Positions 13,138-24,639 of a DNA stretch of 64,000 bases are shown one piece after another (position 1 is the stretch's first letter; every line of letters starts with the position of its first letter). The stretch comes from Mytilus trossulus (Eukaryota; Mollusca; Bivalvia; Mytilida; Mytilidae): the NCBI RefSeq assembly GCF_036588685.1, contig NW_026963314.1, positions 2,411,001-2,475,000 on the forward strand. Reading direction: 5' to 3'. The position numbers and the translations under genes were made by a program. Under the pieces are notes generated by a model. That model was not told where the DNA came from, did not search any database, and worked only from the letters and a program-made list of their open reading frames with translations.

Positions 13138-13422
13138 ACGTGTGTGAGCATGTTCGAGCTGATTAACTACATCCTCTTGTTAATCACACTCGTCATCTCA
13201 TGTGCAGCTCTTGGTCTTATTATCCACACTAAGCGGCAAGTCAGTGACACCATAGAACCAAACAAACCTGAACAATCACCTAGCAGGAACACGAGCCAAA
13301 ACAGAATTGCAGGAAATCAACGAGAGCCGCCATCTTTAGAAGAATTACAAGCTGGTCCGTTGCCTAGGAAACAAACTGGAGCTACTATCAGTAACATGGA
13401 TTCCATAGATACGGAAGCTTAA
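13121..13422 (+). CDS. Gene A exon 3: membrane helix and cytoplasmic tail
   Basis: The terminal exon, using the last TACTAG acceptor of the 78-bp array, runs 302 nt to a TAA. It encodes G-I-A-I-G-S-T-C-V, a hydrophobic helix including YILLLITLVISCAALGLII, the positively charged stop-transfer stretch H-T-K-R-Q, and a polar tail of about 64 residues rich in Pro, Ser, Asn and Glu. The exon starts at codon position 2, as in all paralogues. The extracellular Cys, the helix and the following His match genes B, D and E. The tail has no kinase, TIR or death-type domain that I can see. If an upstream acceptor were chosen, multiples of 26 residues would be added before the helix without loss of frame. 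The longest continuous open frame joined to this exon starts at about 9889, but I take 13121 as the real exon start because it matches the paralogues. Confidence 0.87.
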
Positions 13423-13617
13423 TCAACGAAGTGCGTTTACAGCTATAAAGTAATCGTTTCAAAGTTAACGAAAATACAAATGTATTATATATAAAGTAAA
13501 GTAATTTGTAGTATGTTTCATTTCTAAGTTGTTTTATTTATTTATTGTATTGTATGTAATTGTATGTTGTATGTATTTACCTCTTGTTTCACATGTAAAT
13601 GTGACGGGTGTTTTTAA

Positions 13618-13623
13618 AATAAA
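13618..13623 (+). terminator. Polyadenylation signal of gene A
   Basis: AATAAA about 195 bp after the gene A stop codon, in AT-rich 3' UTR-like sequence. Confidence 0.5.
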
Positions 13624-13851
13624 GCATATTGTATATTGAGTATAAATATTCAAATAAAAATACAGAACATTTTAATTCAAGTTGTAATTGTAATAATGTT
13701 GATTCATTCGTTGCGTATTAATTTGTATGGTTTTGGTTTGGATAAAAGCAAAATATCAAAGTTCAATAGAATAGTGTTTGCTTATTGACTTTTATGCAGA
13801 TTTGGTCAAAAACTCGAATTCAAATTCTCACGATCATGAAAATCACAATTA

Positions 13852-14715
13852 TAGTCCAGTCAATTTAGCATAAATGTGACCCTAACCCGAAAGTAATTGC
13901 AACAGAAGATTTTTATGTTTTAATCTTTAGCATTATACACCAAATATACACAGAAAAAAGTCCTATAAAATCTAACTTGAGGAAGAGTAAAACAATCACC
14001 ATTTATAATTCGTATGGAGATTGGCATTGAAAAGGGAGATAACTTTTACAAAAGAGGCAGAAATATCAATAAAAAATACAACTTTACCGCGTTTATTTAT
14101 CAGAATGTATTGATTCTTGATTTTTTAGCGGTCTTTAGAGTATAACAAACAACTCTAAAGGTGTTTTCATATCTTTTATCAAGCTATAATCTACATTTCG
14201 TCATTCATTAGTTGACCATTTATTGAAGTTTTCAACATATCAAGGTAAAGAATCACAAATTTAATAATAAGTAAGTTGCTGAAAAAATATAATATACAGA
14301 TAGAAACAAGACCAAATTTTCACATTATTTTTTCAAAATGGTAACAAAGGTTCAAATTTGCAATTTCTTTAAAGAAAAATGCACGAAAAAAAAGAAACTA
14401 CCCATAACACTTCTGTATTGTACATTTCGTAAGCAGAGGATTATATAATTTAGTCAAATTCAAACTTATAATCCCATCAAACTATCATACTTTACATAAA
14501 TTTTAAGAAAAGCAACCAAAAACTAACCAAAATTGACTTATTTTTTGCAAGAGTTATCTTCCCTTCTATTATAAATTTCAATATGCTGGTTTTGAGTTTT
14601 CCTCAAGTTAGATTTTATGGGACTTTTTTCTGTGCATATAAAGGGCATAAAGCTATAGATAAACTAAAACTTTTCTGTTGTTATTAGTTTGAGGTTAAAT
14701 CTTAGTTTGACTGGA
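13852..14715. repeat. Large foldback (inverted repeat) element
   Basis: The left part (AGTCCAGTCAA near 13855; CACAGAAAAAAGTCCTATAA near 13950) returns as its reverse complement on the right (GGGACTTTTTTCTGTG near 14620; TTGACTGGACTAAT near 14707). Arms of roughly 200 bp are imperfectly complementary around a central AT-rich loop. This is the shape of a non-autonomous MITE-like foldback element. No coding sequence was seen. Confidence 0.7.
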
Positions 14716-15679
14716 CTAATATTTTCTTCAATCAACGACATTTTAGTACTCTCGAAATAACCTCAGTCTATAGCTTTGTGAATATGTTATTTGTATTTGT
14801 TCGTTACCATTAATTGCAGTTTTTAATTCAAGAATTAGTTTATAAGATGTTGTTAGCAATTGTATTTTGTTTGAAATTCAAGTGTTGCTACTTCTCTTAG
14901 TCAAAGGAAAATATTAGGTTTTAACAAGTTAGGTAGTGAAATGTTTTTTGCAGCTTCAATTAAGTGTTTCGTGAAATTTCATGTCGGTCACCTGCAGTCG
15001 TTTATCTTTATAAGTCTGTTTTAAACTTTTTTCCTCTAACAAAATGGCAATTTTAACATATTTGTTTTCTTTAATCTTTTGGTAATAGTGTAAAGACGCT
15101 TAGTGCGATACCCGTCTTCAAATAAACATCAGTTTAATTAATGCATTAACCGAGTGATTTATTGTTTGTATTAACGCCACTATTTAGCTAAAACGTGATG
15201 GTAAATTTGGAGTGCTCGGCAATTATCAAAGACCCTCGTCAGTAAGTAAGTAAGCAAGTAAGCAAGTAAGTAAATTATTTATTATAGTGACATGTGTTTT
15301 TCACAAAATATTATATAATACAGTGAGATATAAAAACAATAATAAGAACACCCGACCCTTTGGGTCTATAAGTCACTTAAAATATAAATATCAATGAACA
15401 ACCTGTATTTCTAGTCAATCAAGATTCATGAAATTCAACAGAACTTTAAAAAACTGTATCAATCTCAATGCTTCTTCTACTAACATTTAGTTTGTATACC
15501 GTACATAATAAAATGGTAGTTTAACAAATAAGCAGACAAAGGTAGAAAAAAGTAGGACTGAGTTATATGATAAAAATGTTTTCGTTGCAGCGAACTGTAT
15601 AACATTTGTTTGACGAAGACTCAAGTGGTATCGTTAATGGTCATCTACCCTATGAAACAAAATAACAGGATACGTAACT
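14716..15679. other. Intergenic, AT-rich, with an (AGTA)n-like microsatellite
   Basis: No gene seen. A short AGTAAGTAAGCAAGTAAG-type simple repeat lies at about 15239-15273. The rest is AT-rich unique-looking sequence. Confidence 0.5.
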
Positions 15680-16240
15680 TGTAAATTAAGTTTAGTCTTA
15701 GAGGCATGATGTTTTATTAGTTGTTAGTGGCTTTTAACTAGCTGTTAGATAACTGCGAGTACTCTCAGATCTGTTTGTTGTGTCTTTTTTGTGTCGGGAT
15801 GTATAAGTACCCGGCCACGTCCACTTTTATTTTTTGTCTTTCTGATGAGTTAAGCCTTTTTCAACTGATTTTTATAGTTCGTGTCTTATGTTGTACTATT
15901 ATACCACTGTCCCAGGTTAGGGGGAGGGTTGGAATCCCGCCACATTATTGTTGTATGTGCCTGTCCCAAGTCAGGAGCCTGTAATCAGTGGTTGTCGTTT
16001 GTTTATGTGTTACATATTTGTTTTTCGTTCATTTTTTTTACATAAATAAGGCCGTTAGTTTTCTCGTTTGAATTGTTCTACATTGTCTTATCGGGGCCTT
16101 TTATAGCTGACTATGCGGTATGGGCTTTGCTCATTGTTGAAGGCCGTATGGTGACCTATAGTTGTTAATGTGTGTGTCATGTTGGTCTTTTGTGGATAGT
16201 TGTCTCATTGGCAATCATACCACATCTTCTTTTTTATATA
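15680..16240 (-). repeat. Dispersed repeat family R2, near-complete copy
   Basis: A stretch of about 560 bp recurs in opposite orientation at 39750-40270, with pieces at 16370-16640, 28835-29140, 37265-37690 and 53560-53760. Markers are the TCCCAGGTTAGGGGGAGGG block, the CCTGTCCCAAGTCAGGAGCC block, and the end GTCTCATTGGCAATCATACC. The repeated form and lack of conserved coding suggest a SINE- or MITE-like element. I know it as common in mussel DNA, but I have no family name I can vouch for. Confidence 0.75.
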
Positions 16241-16369
16241 ATATCATATCGGTCAATAATACTTTATTCGGAAATTACAGTGAAATGGACAAAGAAAAAT
16301 CATACAGAATAGCACATTATTGACAAACCAATCAAGAATTACAAAGATTTCACATATCAAGTTTGCACC

Positions 16370-16640
16370 TGTTCTAAGACTTGAACCAAATTGTTTAGTG
16401 GCTTACGTTTGTTGATGTGATTCATAAATGTTTCTTGTTTCTTGATTTTTTATATAGATAAGACCGTTTGTTTTCCTGTTAGAATAGTTTTAACACTAGT
16501 CATTATTGGGCCCTTTTAATAGCTTGCTGTTGTGAGTAAGCCAAGGCTCCGTGTTGAAGGCCGTACCCTCACCTATAATGGTTTAACTTTACACATTCTG
16601 ACTTGGATGGAGAGTTTTGTCAATGGCGATCATACAACAT
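16370..16640 (-). repeat. Dispersed repeat R2, diverged partial copy
   Basis: Shares with 15980-16220 the block from GTTTGTTGATGT through TTGAAGGCCGTACC to CAATGGCGATCATAC. It is more diverged and lacks the GC-rich first half. Confidence 0.6.
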
Positions 16641-17054
16641 TTTCTCAATTTTTATATGTAACTCATTTTCGCAACTTTATTTCCATTTCCGTTTCAATAT
16701 ATAGTTCATTGTTACTATCCGAAGTTTAGAATGGTTTGGTTTTAAAATTTGATTCCTTTAATAAGTAAAGAGTCCTCTATTCTATATATATGAGATTTGT
16801 TTTGCTAAAGAATAATATTGAACTGTGTGCATATAATGGACGAAAAGGAGTAGGTCCGGTAAGGACAAATTTTGGCCTCAAATTTTAGGTTCATCTGACA
16901 AAAGATTTTGACCCCTTTTAAACACTTAAGTGTCTATTTTCTTTGATTAATTTAGTTCATGTGAAAGATTTTAACTAATTTAGTCATTAAAACGATCCGA
17001 TGCAAGCTGATATATGAAAAATCTAACAAATACATGTATGCCGGAAAATGTAAC

Positions 17055-17210
17055 TTTTCAGATGGTTTTTGTCAAAAAAAGTGGCCGCATCTGTGTTCAT
17101 CCTCGACCTTTATATACGTTATGAATAATCATCAAATACAACTTACATTTCAATATTAAGGATGAACACGAATGCGGCCACTTTCGTTTTACACAGAAAC
17201 CGTCTAAAAT
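17055..17210. repeat. Short foldback element
   Basis: AAAGTGGCCGCATCTGTGTT (17078) and its near-perfect reverse complement ending GCGGCCACTTT (17183) flank a loop of about 55 bp. Flanking CAGATGGTTT and AAACCGTCT extend the pairing. MITE-like; non-coding. Confidence 0.7.
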
Positions 17211-17723
17211 TTAACTAAAATACTAAACTTGTAAAGATTTCAGTAATTTTGCATTAAGCATGACTTAATGACTGTCCCTTTGGTATCTTTCGTCCCTCTT
17301 TTAATGGTGCTAGTACCTGATATTTGTGCATTTTATTGTAAAAAAAAGAGCCCATAGTAATGTAGCAGAAACATTCGACTGTCCAATTAATAACTAAAAG
17401 TTTACATTTTAACAATTTTGTAAAATTGCTATATTTTGGGTCCAAAAAGGGGTTTTACTGAACCTACTCTTTTGTTCAACTTACTTTTTGACAAAGGAAA
17501 ATAGAAAAAACACCCACTTGGTTATACTAGTTGTTACAACAATTTACCGGTATCATATCGTATATTACTATTTAATCTTAGCATGTTCAAATGATTAAAA
17601 TAGTAGGTTAAAATGGTAATCGGATAAAGTGGTAATCCAAATCCATACACTAAACCAAATCAATGGAGGCATTCTTCATACACAGTATTTACCCCACAAT
17701 TGGATGATAAAATGTGGATCTGT

Positions 17724-17729
17724 TATAAA
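17724..17729 (+). promoter_or_regulatory. Possible TATA box of gene B
   Basis: TATAAA lies 33 bp before the gene B ATG. If used it would leave a very short leader, so the match may be chance. Confidence 0.25.
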
Positions 17730-17756
17730 ACGATCAGGAAGTGAAAAGGACCAAAC

Positions 17757-18618
17757 ATGTATTCCACAATAGTGGTGTGTTTATGTTTCTGTGTGCTTAC
17801 ACCGTTGTCTGCACTTCCTGTTGGCTGTACTTACGATTCAACACAAATTCTCTACACTTGTAGTGCAAGAAGTTGGTCTTTGCCTTTGGCGTACGCTGAC
17901 TTTGACAGCGTAGAACCACAGCGAATAGTTTTGGAAGAACTATCTGGAACAATAGCAGCAAATACGTTTTCTGGATTCACGAGTATCAACATTGCAAACT
18001 TCGATTCAAAGTATGTTCCAAGTCTTTATATGATATGCTATGCAAACTCTGATATAATCCTTGACAGCGCTGCGTTCACTGATTTCTCGTTTATCGACGA
18101 GGTTAAGATTATCGATTGTGGATTATTATCGATTCCATCGGATGTGTTTTCGGGATTTGGCGATGTCAATTTGTTTCATATCACCGGTGGATCCATCACT
18201 AACATGCATCCTGATGGTTTCAAAGGACTAAATGTGAAAAAGATGACACAATACAGTGATCCTCTCGGAGAATTCGCCATCATAAACTCACGAGTCGTAG
18301 GCAGTACAATGGCCACCGGGGCTCTGTTTAATTTGCTTGAAGTGGAGCGAGTGCGCCTTGAACGTGCACATTTAATGGTGCTGCAGGCTGACATGTTTTC
18401 CGCTCTGAAAAAGCTGAAGTATATTTCTCTAAATGACAACATAATGACCAAGCTGGAGGGTAATATGTTTACAGGCCTAGATGCATTATCTCAAGTGGAT
18501 TTGTACGGAATCAGTTGGTTCTGCACGTGTGGGTATCTCTGGTTCTTAGAGTATTCCAAAGAAAATAACATCACCATTGGCGGGGATATTGTTTGCCAAG
18601 ACCCAGCTGATTATTTAA
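17757..18618 (+). CDS. Gene B exon 1: signal peptide and LRR ectodomain
   Basis: First coding exon of a predicted 448-residue type I membrane protein (exons 17757-18618, 19104-19169, 20814-21232). Residues 1-20 are a signal peptide (STIVVCLCFCVLTPLSA). An N-terminal cap follows with the family motif G-C-T-Y-D...L-Y-T-C-S-A-R and S-L-P-L. Conserved Cys follow in M-I-C-Y-A-N and I-I-D-C-G, then the G-G-S-I turn. Clear LRR segments (LKKLKYISLNDNIMTKLEG, then LDALSQVDLYGI) precede an LRR C-terminal cap with WFCTCGYLWF and GDIVCQDPADY. The exon ends TTTAA/GTAAGT in phase 1. Secreted or surface LRR recognition or adhesion is the likely role. The overall form recalls LRR proteins often labelled 'oplophorus-luciferin 2-monooxygenase non-catalytic subunit-like', but I would not assign a function. 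The next ATG would lose the signal peptide, so this start is preferred. Confidence 0.9.
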
Positions 18619-19103
18619 GTAAGTTATCCTTTTATTCTTCTATTTTCATGTAGATACATTTCAAAAAGGATTTTTATTATATAAGTAATCTTAAAAAGAG
18701 GCACGGCATAACGTCGTGATATTACAGGTATCTTTGTTTGTCTGAAGTTATAGAAGAAGTATGCCACAAGAAACTAACCATCAACCAGAAACTCATTCGT
18801 ATAGTGTTGCGATCGTCGGTAGCAAACTTCTGTCCACTTGGTAAAACCAATCTGGAACTATCGTATATCATGTAAAATGATGTGAAATGTGCATCCCCTT
18901 TTTCAAATATTCATATAAAAAGTGGCAGATCGGATGTAGTGTTATATCACAACTCTCCATCAGACAACAAATGACTTAGAAGTTATAGGTCATCGTGGAA
19001 TTCTTTTTTGTCTACATACGATATTTGTGACGCATTAGTGACATACATTTGTAATTTATCCGGCTATCAGCTGTTTTTCATCAATATTTTTTTTTTATTT
19101 CAG
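18619..19103 (+). other. Gene B intron 1
   Basis: 485-bp GTAAGT...TTTCAG intron with no array. If retained, the reading frame adds S-K-L-S-F and stops at 18651-18653, giving a soluble ectodomain. Confidence 0.8.
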
Positions 19104-19169
19104 ACAAGAGAGCTACAACTTACTACCAGAGCACGTGTGTAGAGTATATCGTGTGCGATGGTCAAATCG
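19104..19169 (+). CDS. Gene B exon 2: two-cysteine stalk
   Basis: 66 nt between TTTCAG and GTAAAT, encoding N-K-R-A-T-T-Y-Y-Q-S-T-C-V-E-Y-I-V-C-D-G-Q-I (residues 288-309). The phase (two bases in, one base out) matches exon 2 of A, D and E, and the C-x5-C pair is conserved. It is too short to find by open-frame length; it was found by homology to the other copies. Confidence 0.87.
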
Positions 19170-19279
19170 GTAAATATATTATTTGTTCTTCGTGCCATGT
19201 GACCGGAAACTACGTTTGTAATAGGGCATGTTTTAAAAATGTTAATGAAGTTTAATTTAGAATTTTTGAAATACTAATT

Positions 19280-19470
19280 AAGGCTTTTCAACCTCAGGCA
19301 TAGATTACTTCAGCTGTATTTGCCAAAACTTTTAGGAATTTTGGTCCTCAATGTTCTTCAACTTCGTACTTTATTTGGCCTTTTAAACTTTTTTGGATAC
19401 GAGCGTCACTGATGAGTCTTGTGTAGACGAAACGCGCGTCTGGCGTATATACAAAATTTTAGTCCTTGTA
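19280..19470 (+). repeat. Dispersed repeat R4 fragment in gene B intron 2
   Basis: Contains GCGTCACTGATGAGTCTTGT and GACGAAACGCGCGTCTGGCG. The same block is at 36170-36300, and reversed at 62320-62690. Confidence 0.75.
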
Positions 19471-20194
19471 TCTATGATGAGTTTATTTAATATAAGAACA
19501 GAGAATGCAAAAAATCTATAATAGAAAAATAAAGGACTTGGGATATCCATCTATGACACAAAATCAGTACATGCACAGCAAAAAAACAAACCACACAAGA
19601 GGCAAAGAAACAGAGATCACTTTTATTGCTGTTCTTAATCTTAAAGATTCAGTGATTCTTCAACACGCGGCAAAACAACTCTCACCTCACTACAAGTTTA
19701 AATGACCCCTACAGGTAGCACCTGTTTAAAAGGAATTTGTTGAAAATGATTAGATGGATATAGGAAGATGTGGTGTGAGTGCCTATGAGACAACTCTCCA
19801 TCCAAATAACAATTTAAAAAGTAAACCATTATAGGTTGATGTTTACTTTCAGTTGTCCTTCCCATGTTACCGAATATAACTGCTGTAAGAGTACATTTGT
19901 TTTAAAAATCAAAGTAAAAACCGTAAGTGTAAGTGGTCTCTGTCTGTTTTAAATGAACACTAAATTTATTTCCTACTTAATACTATTATTTTCTAGTTTG
20001 TTGTCTACTTGAAATTTAACACAAGTTTCATACTTGAAGAAAACACTTTCACCTCAGTAAATTTTGCATTATTATACGAGAGTCACAAATAGTAAATTTA
20101 TATTTCTTATTTTTGAAAAAATATATTCTATAGAATAGCCGGTATCATTTTGATGTTAAACAAGTAAAAAGTTTAATTTTTTAACCTGATTGGT

Positions 20195-20480
20195 TTTTAT
20201 TCACCACCTACGATAGTAGAAGTTTTGTGGTCTGTGCGTCCGTTCGTCCGTCTGTTCTTTTCTCCGTCTCTACCTGTTCAGGTTAAAGTTGTTGCTCAAG
20301 GTAGTTTTTGGTGAAGTTGAAGTCCAATCAACTTGAAACTATGTATGCAGGTTCCGTATGATATATTCTTTTTAATTTAAGTTTTAACCTCAATTTCACG
20401 GTCAACTGCATAGAAAATGCTAGTGCGAGTAGGATATTCGTGTACTGTGGACACAATCTTGTTACCGTTTGATCTAATGT
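20195..20480 (+). repeat. Dispersed repeat R6 in gene B intron 2
   Basis: Begins with a CGTCCGTTCGTCCGTCTGTT run, then GAAGTCCAATCAACTTGAAA, TTTCACGGTC and TAGTGCGAGT. The same order of blocks recurs at 44035-44285, so this is a dispersed element of about 280 bp. The rest of the intron (19471-20194 and 20481-20813) shows nothing I recognise. Confidence 0.7.
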
Positions 20481-20813
20481 TGTGCTGCTACACCGCTGTA
20501 TAAGAAAATTTTACCCACCAGTGACTTAACTAAACCAGGTTAGGGGAAGGTTATAAAAAAAAAATTATATAGATAAACTGGTATTCTGTAAACTACTGAA
20601 CACTGGAATCTTTTTATATTCCCATTGTTAGTATATATTGCAATTGCTATTCGCTCAGGTAACATATATGATTTTAATATAAAATTGTGATACATGTATC
20701 TAGTAATTGTATCAATGCTAAACTAATTGAAAGTTCAAAGCTATTTCATTTTGTACATTTTGTACCGCTACAAAACCAATGTTGTTTTACAAATCCTATT
20801 GTTGTATCTTCAG

Positions 20814-21232
20814 GTATAGCCATGGGAGCGAGTTGTATGACACTGGTACACATGCTGACCTATGGCTTCACTCTGATTGTATGTATTCTATCATGTGTAG
20901 CATTCGGCATGACTGTCCATTCATACCGTAAAGCTAAAGCTGCCGGGCTGCTTGACAAAAATGAAGAACCCAGACAAGGTCGGAAGTTAAGTGGTTCTAC
21001 GTGGAACAAGATCGATGACGATGGTTCAAAAAGGAAATCCGGCAGGGATCCAAATAGAAGACGCGACGAGAATCAACCAGAACGACGACAGGACAGACGA
21101 ACACGAGAACCCTCTGATCGAAACCATGACAGACACGCACGCGAACCCTCTGACCGCTCAGAACGAAGGGTATCACAGAATATCATTAGATCGCCTAGGT
21201 CGGATCCGTCCATCCATAATTTTGATTTTTAG
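20814..21232 (+). CDS. Gene B exon 3: membrane helix and Arg/Asp-rich tail
   Basis: Starts directly after ATCTTCAG and completes the split Gly codon: G-I-A-M-G-A-S-C-M-T-L. Residues about 324-344 form the transmembrane helix (LTYGFTLIVCILSCVAFG). The cytoplasmic tail of about 104 residues is strongly charged, with many Arg, Asp, Glu and Asn and two or three copies of an R/H-E-P-S-D-R module (TREPSDRNHDRHAREPSDRS), so it is likely disordered. It has no recognised signalling domain. Stop codon TAG at 21230-21232. Joining the exons gives 1347 nt, an exact multiple of three. An ATG at 20687 lies in the intron and is not the start. Confidence 0.87.
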
Positions 21233-21415
21233 CTCCGTCTTTAAAATTAAACTGCTAATTACAGATAGCCCTAGGAATTTCAAGCTTGACATTTAGCTAC
21301 TATAAAACATTTGTTGTTTATTAGTAAATACATCATGTACATTTAAAATATTTTTGTTTTAGCATATATTTGTAAATCTATTACTGATCAAACGTATTCT
21401 GAAATCATCAAAATG

Positions 21416-21426
21416 AATAAAATAAA
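21416..21426 (+). terminator. Polyadenylation signals of gene B
   Basis: Two overlapping AATAAA motifs about 185 bp downstream of the gene B stop. Confidence 0.5.
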
Positions 21427-21982
21427 AGTAACATGTGGTGTATAATGAGAGCAAGTAAATGACACAGGTAGCCAACATACTTTAATAGCTATGCTTATAA
21501 GCTATAAATGGATAATTGTCTCAGACAATCTTACAGTTGATATCGTCTTCGTCATTTGGTCTGTGGTGGATAATTATTTAAGGCAATTATATAGTGTATA
21601 CCGTCTTCGTCCTTTGGACTGTGATGAATAATTGTCTCAGGCAATCTTACAGTTGATATCGTCTTCATCATATGGTCTGTGGTGGATAATTGTCTCAGGC
21701 AATCATATAGTTGATACCGTTTTCGTCATTTTGTCTGGTGGATAATTGTATAATGCAATCATAAAGTTGATACCATATTTATCATTTAGTCTGTAGTGGT
21801 TAATTGTCTCAGGCAATCTTACAGTTGATATCGTCTTCATTATTTGGTATGTGGTAGATAATTGCCGAAGGCAATCATACAGTTGGTGCCGTCTTCGTCA
21901 TTTGGTCTGTGGTGGATAATTGTCTAAGGCAATCTGATAGTTTATACCATCTCTATCATTCGGTCTGTTGTGGATAATTGTC

Positions 21983-22723
21983 TCATAATTGAATTATTAC
22001 ACGTGTCTAAACCAATCTAAGGAGTAATCAAGCATTTCTATAATGTCTTTGTTTTTTGGAAGACATTTTGCAGTTATCTGTTTATTATAATTTGTCATGA
22101 GGGTTTGATTTTGACACTCGTAGTGTGTTCCCAAGTGTATTGGTGTCATGTAATTATTTAAGTATTCTTTCTATTGTGTTGGATTAAATGTTTTATTGTT
22201 TTCATTCCGCATGGTGTTTCGGATATCAATTTAGGTCATACTCGGACCAAGGCCGTTCATCCTCATCAGGTGCTCTGGCCAATATTTAAACTATTTAATT
22301 GATCTATTAATATGCTTGCATTTTATATCGGATGCGATTATCTTAAAGAGCACTATAATTAAATTATTACACGTGTCTAAACCAATCCAAGGAGTAATCA
22401 AGCATTTCTATAATGTCTTTGTTTTTTGGAAGACATTTTGCAGTTATCTGTTTATTATAATTTGTCATGAGGGTTTGATTTTGACACTCGTAGTGTGTTC
22501 CCAAGTGTATTGGTGTCATGTAATTATTTAAGTATTCTTTCTATTGTGTTGGATTAAATGTTTTATTGTTTTCATTCCGCATGGTGTTTCGGATATCAAT
22601 TTAGGTCATACTCGGACCAAGGCCGTTCATCCTCATCAGGTGCTCTGGCCAATATTTAAATTATTTAATTGATCTATTAATATGCTTGCATTTTATATCG
22701 GATGCGATTATCTTAAAGAGCAG
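21983..22723. repeat. 370-bp direct duplication inside the 58-bp array
   Basis: Two nearly identical tandem copies (period 370; ACGTGTCTAAACCAATC at 22001 and 22371). The sequence includes GGACCAAGGCCGTTCATCCT and CATCAGGTGCTCTGGCCAAT. It is an insertion in the array; nothing coding is recognisable. Confidence 0.85.
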
Positions 22724-23689
22724 TCGTATACTAGTTGACATACGTGTTCTGAAATCACCATATGAATAATATAAAAGTAATATGATTGGTATAATGAGAT
22801 AGCAAGCAAATGACAAAGATAGACAGAAGACATCTTCAATGCACTATAACTATGCTTAAGACCTATAGATGATAATGTTCACTTCATTTGGACTTTGGTG
22901 TCTAGTGGTCTCATGGTCTATCTTACAGTTGATACCGTCTTCATTATTTGGTCTGTAGTAGATAATTGTCTCATGCAATCTTATCTTTGATACCAACTCT
23001 ATCATGTGGTATGTGGTGGATAATTGTCTAAGGCAATCATATAGTTGATACAATATTTATCATTTGGTCTGTAGTGGATACTTGTCTCAAACAATCATAA
23101 AGTTGATACCGTCTTTATCAATTGGTCTGTTGTGGTTAATTGTCTCAGGGAATCTTATAGTTGATATTTTCATCGTAATTTGGTCTGTCGTGGATAATTG
23201 TCTAAGGTAATCATAAAGTTGATAACATCTGTATCATTTGGTCTGTAGTGGTTAATTGTCTGAGGTAATCTTACAGTTGATATCGTTTTCGTCATTTTGT
23301 CTGTGGTGGATAATTGTCTAAGTCAATCATAAAGTTGATACGATCTTTATCACTTGGTCTGTAGTGGTTAATTGTCTAAGGAAATCATTAAGTTGATACC
23401 ATCTTTATCATTTGGTCTGTAGTGGTTAAGTGTCTCAAACAATCGTACAGTTGATATCGTCTTCGTCATTTGCTCTGTGGTGGATATTCTAAGGCAATCA
23501 TATAGTTGATACCGTCTTCGTCATATGGTGTGTGGTGGATAATTGTCTCAGGCAATCTTACAGTTGATATCGTCTTCATTATTTGTTCTGTGGTGGATAA
23601 TTGTCTAAGGCAATCATATACGGTAGTTGATACTGTCTTCGTCATTTCGTCTGTTGTGGATAATTGTATAAGGCAATCATAATATATTG

Positions 23690-24340
23690 AAAACAACACG
23701 TTATTAATGTCTTGCGTCCGAAGCGCTTTTCTGGATTTACCTTCATCAGGAATGCTCAAAGCCAAACATTTGAAATCCGAAGATGTATAAGTACCGAAAC
23801 CGTTGAAGAGCTGTATGTCAAAAATACCTAAAATAAATAGCCAAATTCATCTAAAGCCAACTTTGCCTGAGGGAGTTGAAACCTTAGTTTCTTTATAATT
23901 TATAAATTTATAAACGGATACTTTTAGTAAAATTTGTTTAATCATGTCAGTACCGAAATACTGACTACTGAGCTGATGATACCATCGGGGACTGATAGTC
24001 CACCAGCAGAGGAATCGACCCAGTGGTGTAAAATATTGAAAATAACACGTTATTAATTTCTTGCGTCCGAAGTGCTTTTCTGGATTTACCGTCATCAGGA
24101 ACGCTCAAAGCCAAACATTTGAAATCCGAAGATGTATAAGTACCGAAACCGTTGAAGAGCTGTATGTCAAAAATACCTAAAATAAATAGCCAAATTCATC
24201 TAAAGCCAACTTTGCCTGAGGGAGTTGAAACCTTAGTTTCCTAATAATTTATAAACGGATAATTTTAGTAAAATTTGTTTAATCATGTCAGTACCGAAAT
24301 ACTGACTACTGAGCTGATGATACCCTCGGGGACTGATATA
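23690..24340 (-). repeat. 349-bp direct duplication (R4-related) inside the 58-bp array
   Basis: Two copies with a 349-bp period (AACACGTTATTAAT at 23695 and 24044). Each carries TTGCGTCCGAAG, GTACCGAAATACTGACTACT and CTCGGGGACTGATA, or close variants. These blocks resemble a mussel dispersed repeat related to R4. Confidence 0.75.
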
Positions 24341-24639
24341 AAGTTGATACCATCTTTATCATTTGGTCTGTAGTGGTTAAGTGTCTCAAACAATCGTACA
24401 GTTGATATCGTCTTCGTCATTTGCTCTGTGGTGGATATTCTAAGGCAATCATATAGTAAATACCGTCTTCGTCATTTGGTCTGCGGTGGATAATTGTCTC
24501 GGGCAATCTTACAGTTGATATCGTCTTCGTCATTTGGTCTGTGGTGGATAATTGTCTCGGGCAATCTTACAGTTGATATCGTCTTCATCATTTGGTCTGT
24601 GGTGGATAATTGTCTAAGGCAATCATATAGTATATTGAA

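Noticed and set aside
10254-13151. 965-residue open frame on the minus strand.
   Set aside because: It is the complement of the 78-bp array. Its length follows from one stop-free unit of 26 codons being copied many times.
20991-21296. 101-residue frame overlapping the gene B tail in another phase.
   Set aside because: The helix and tail frame fits the exon phase and paralogues; this one does not.
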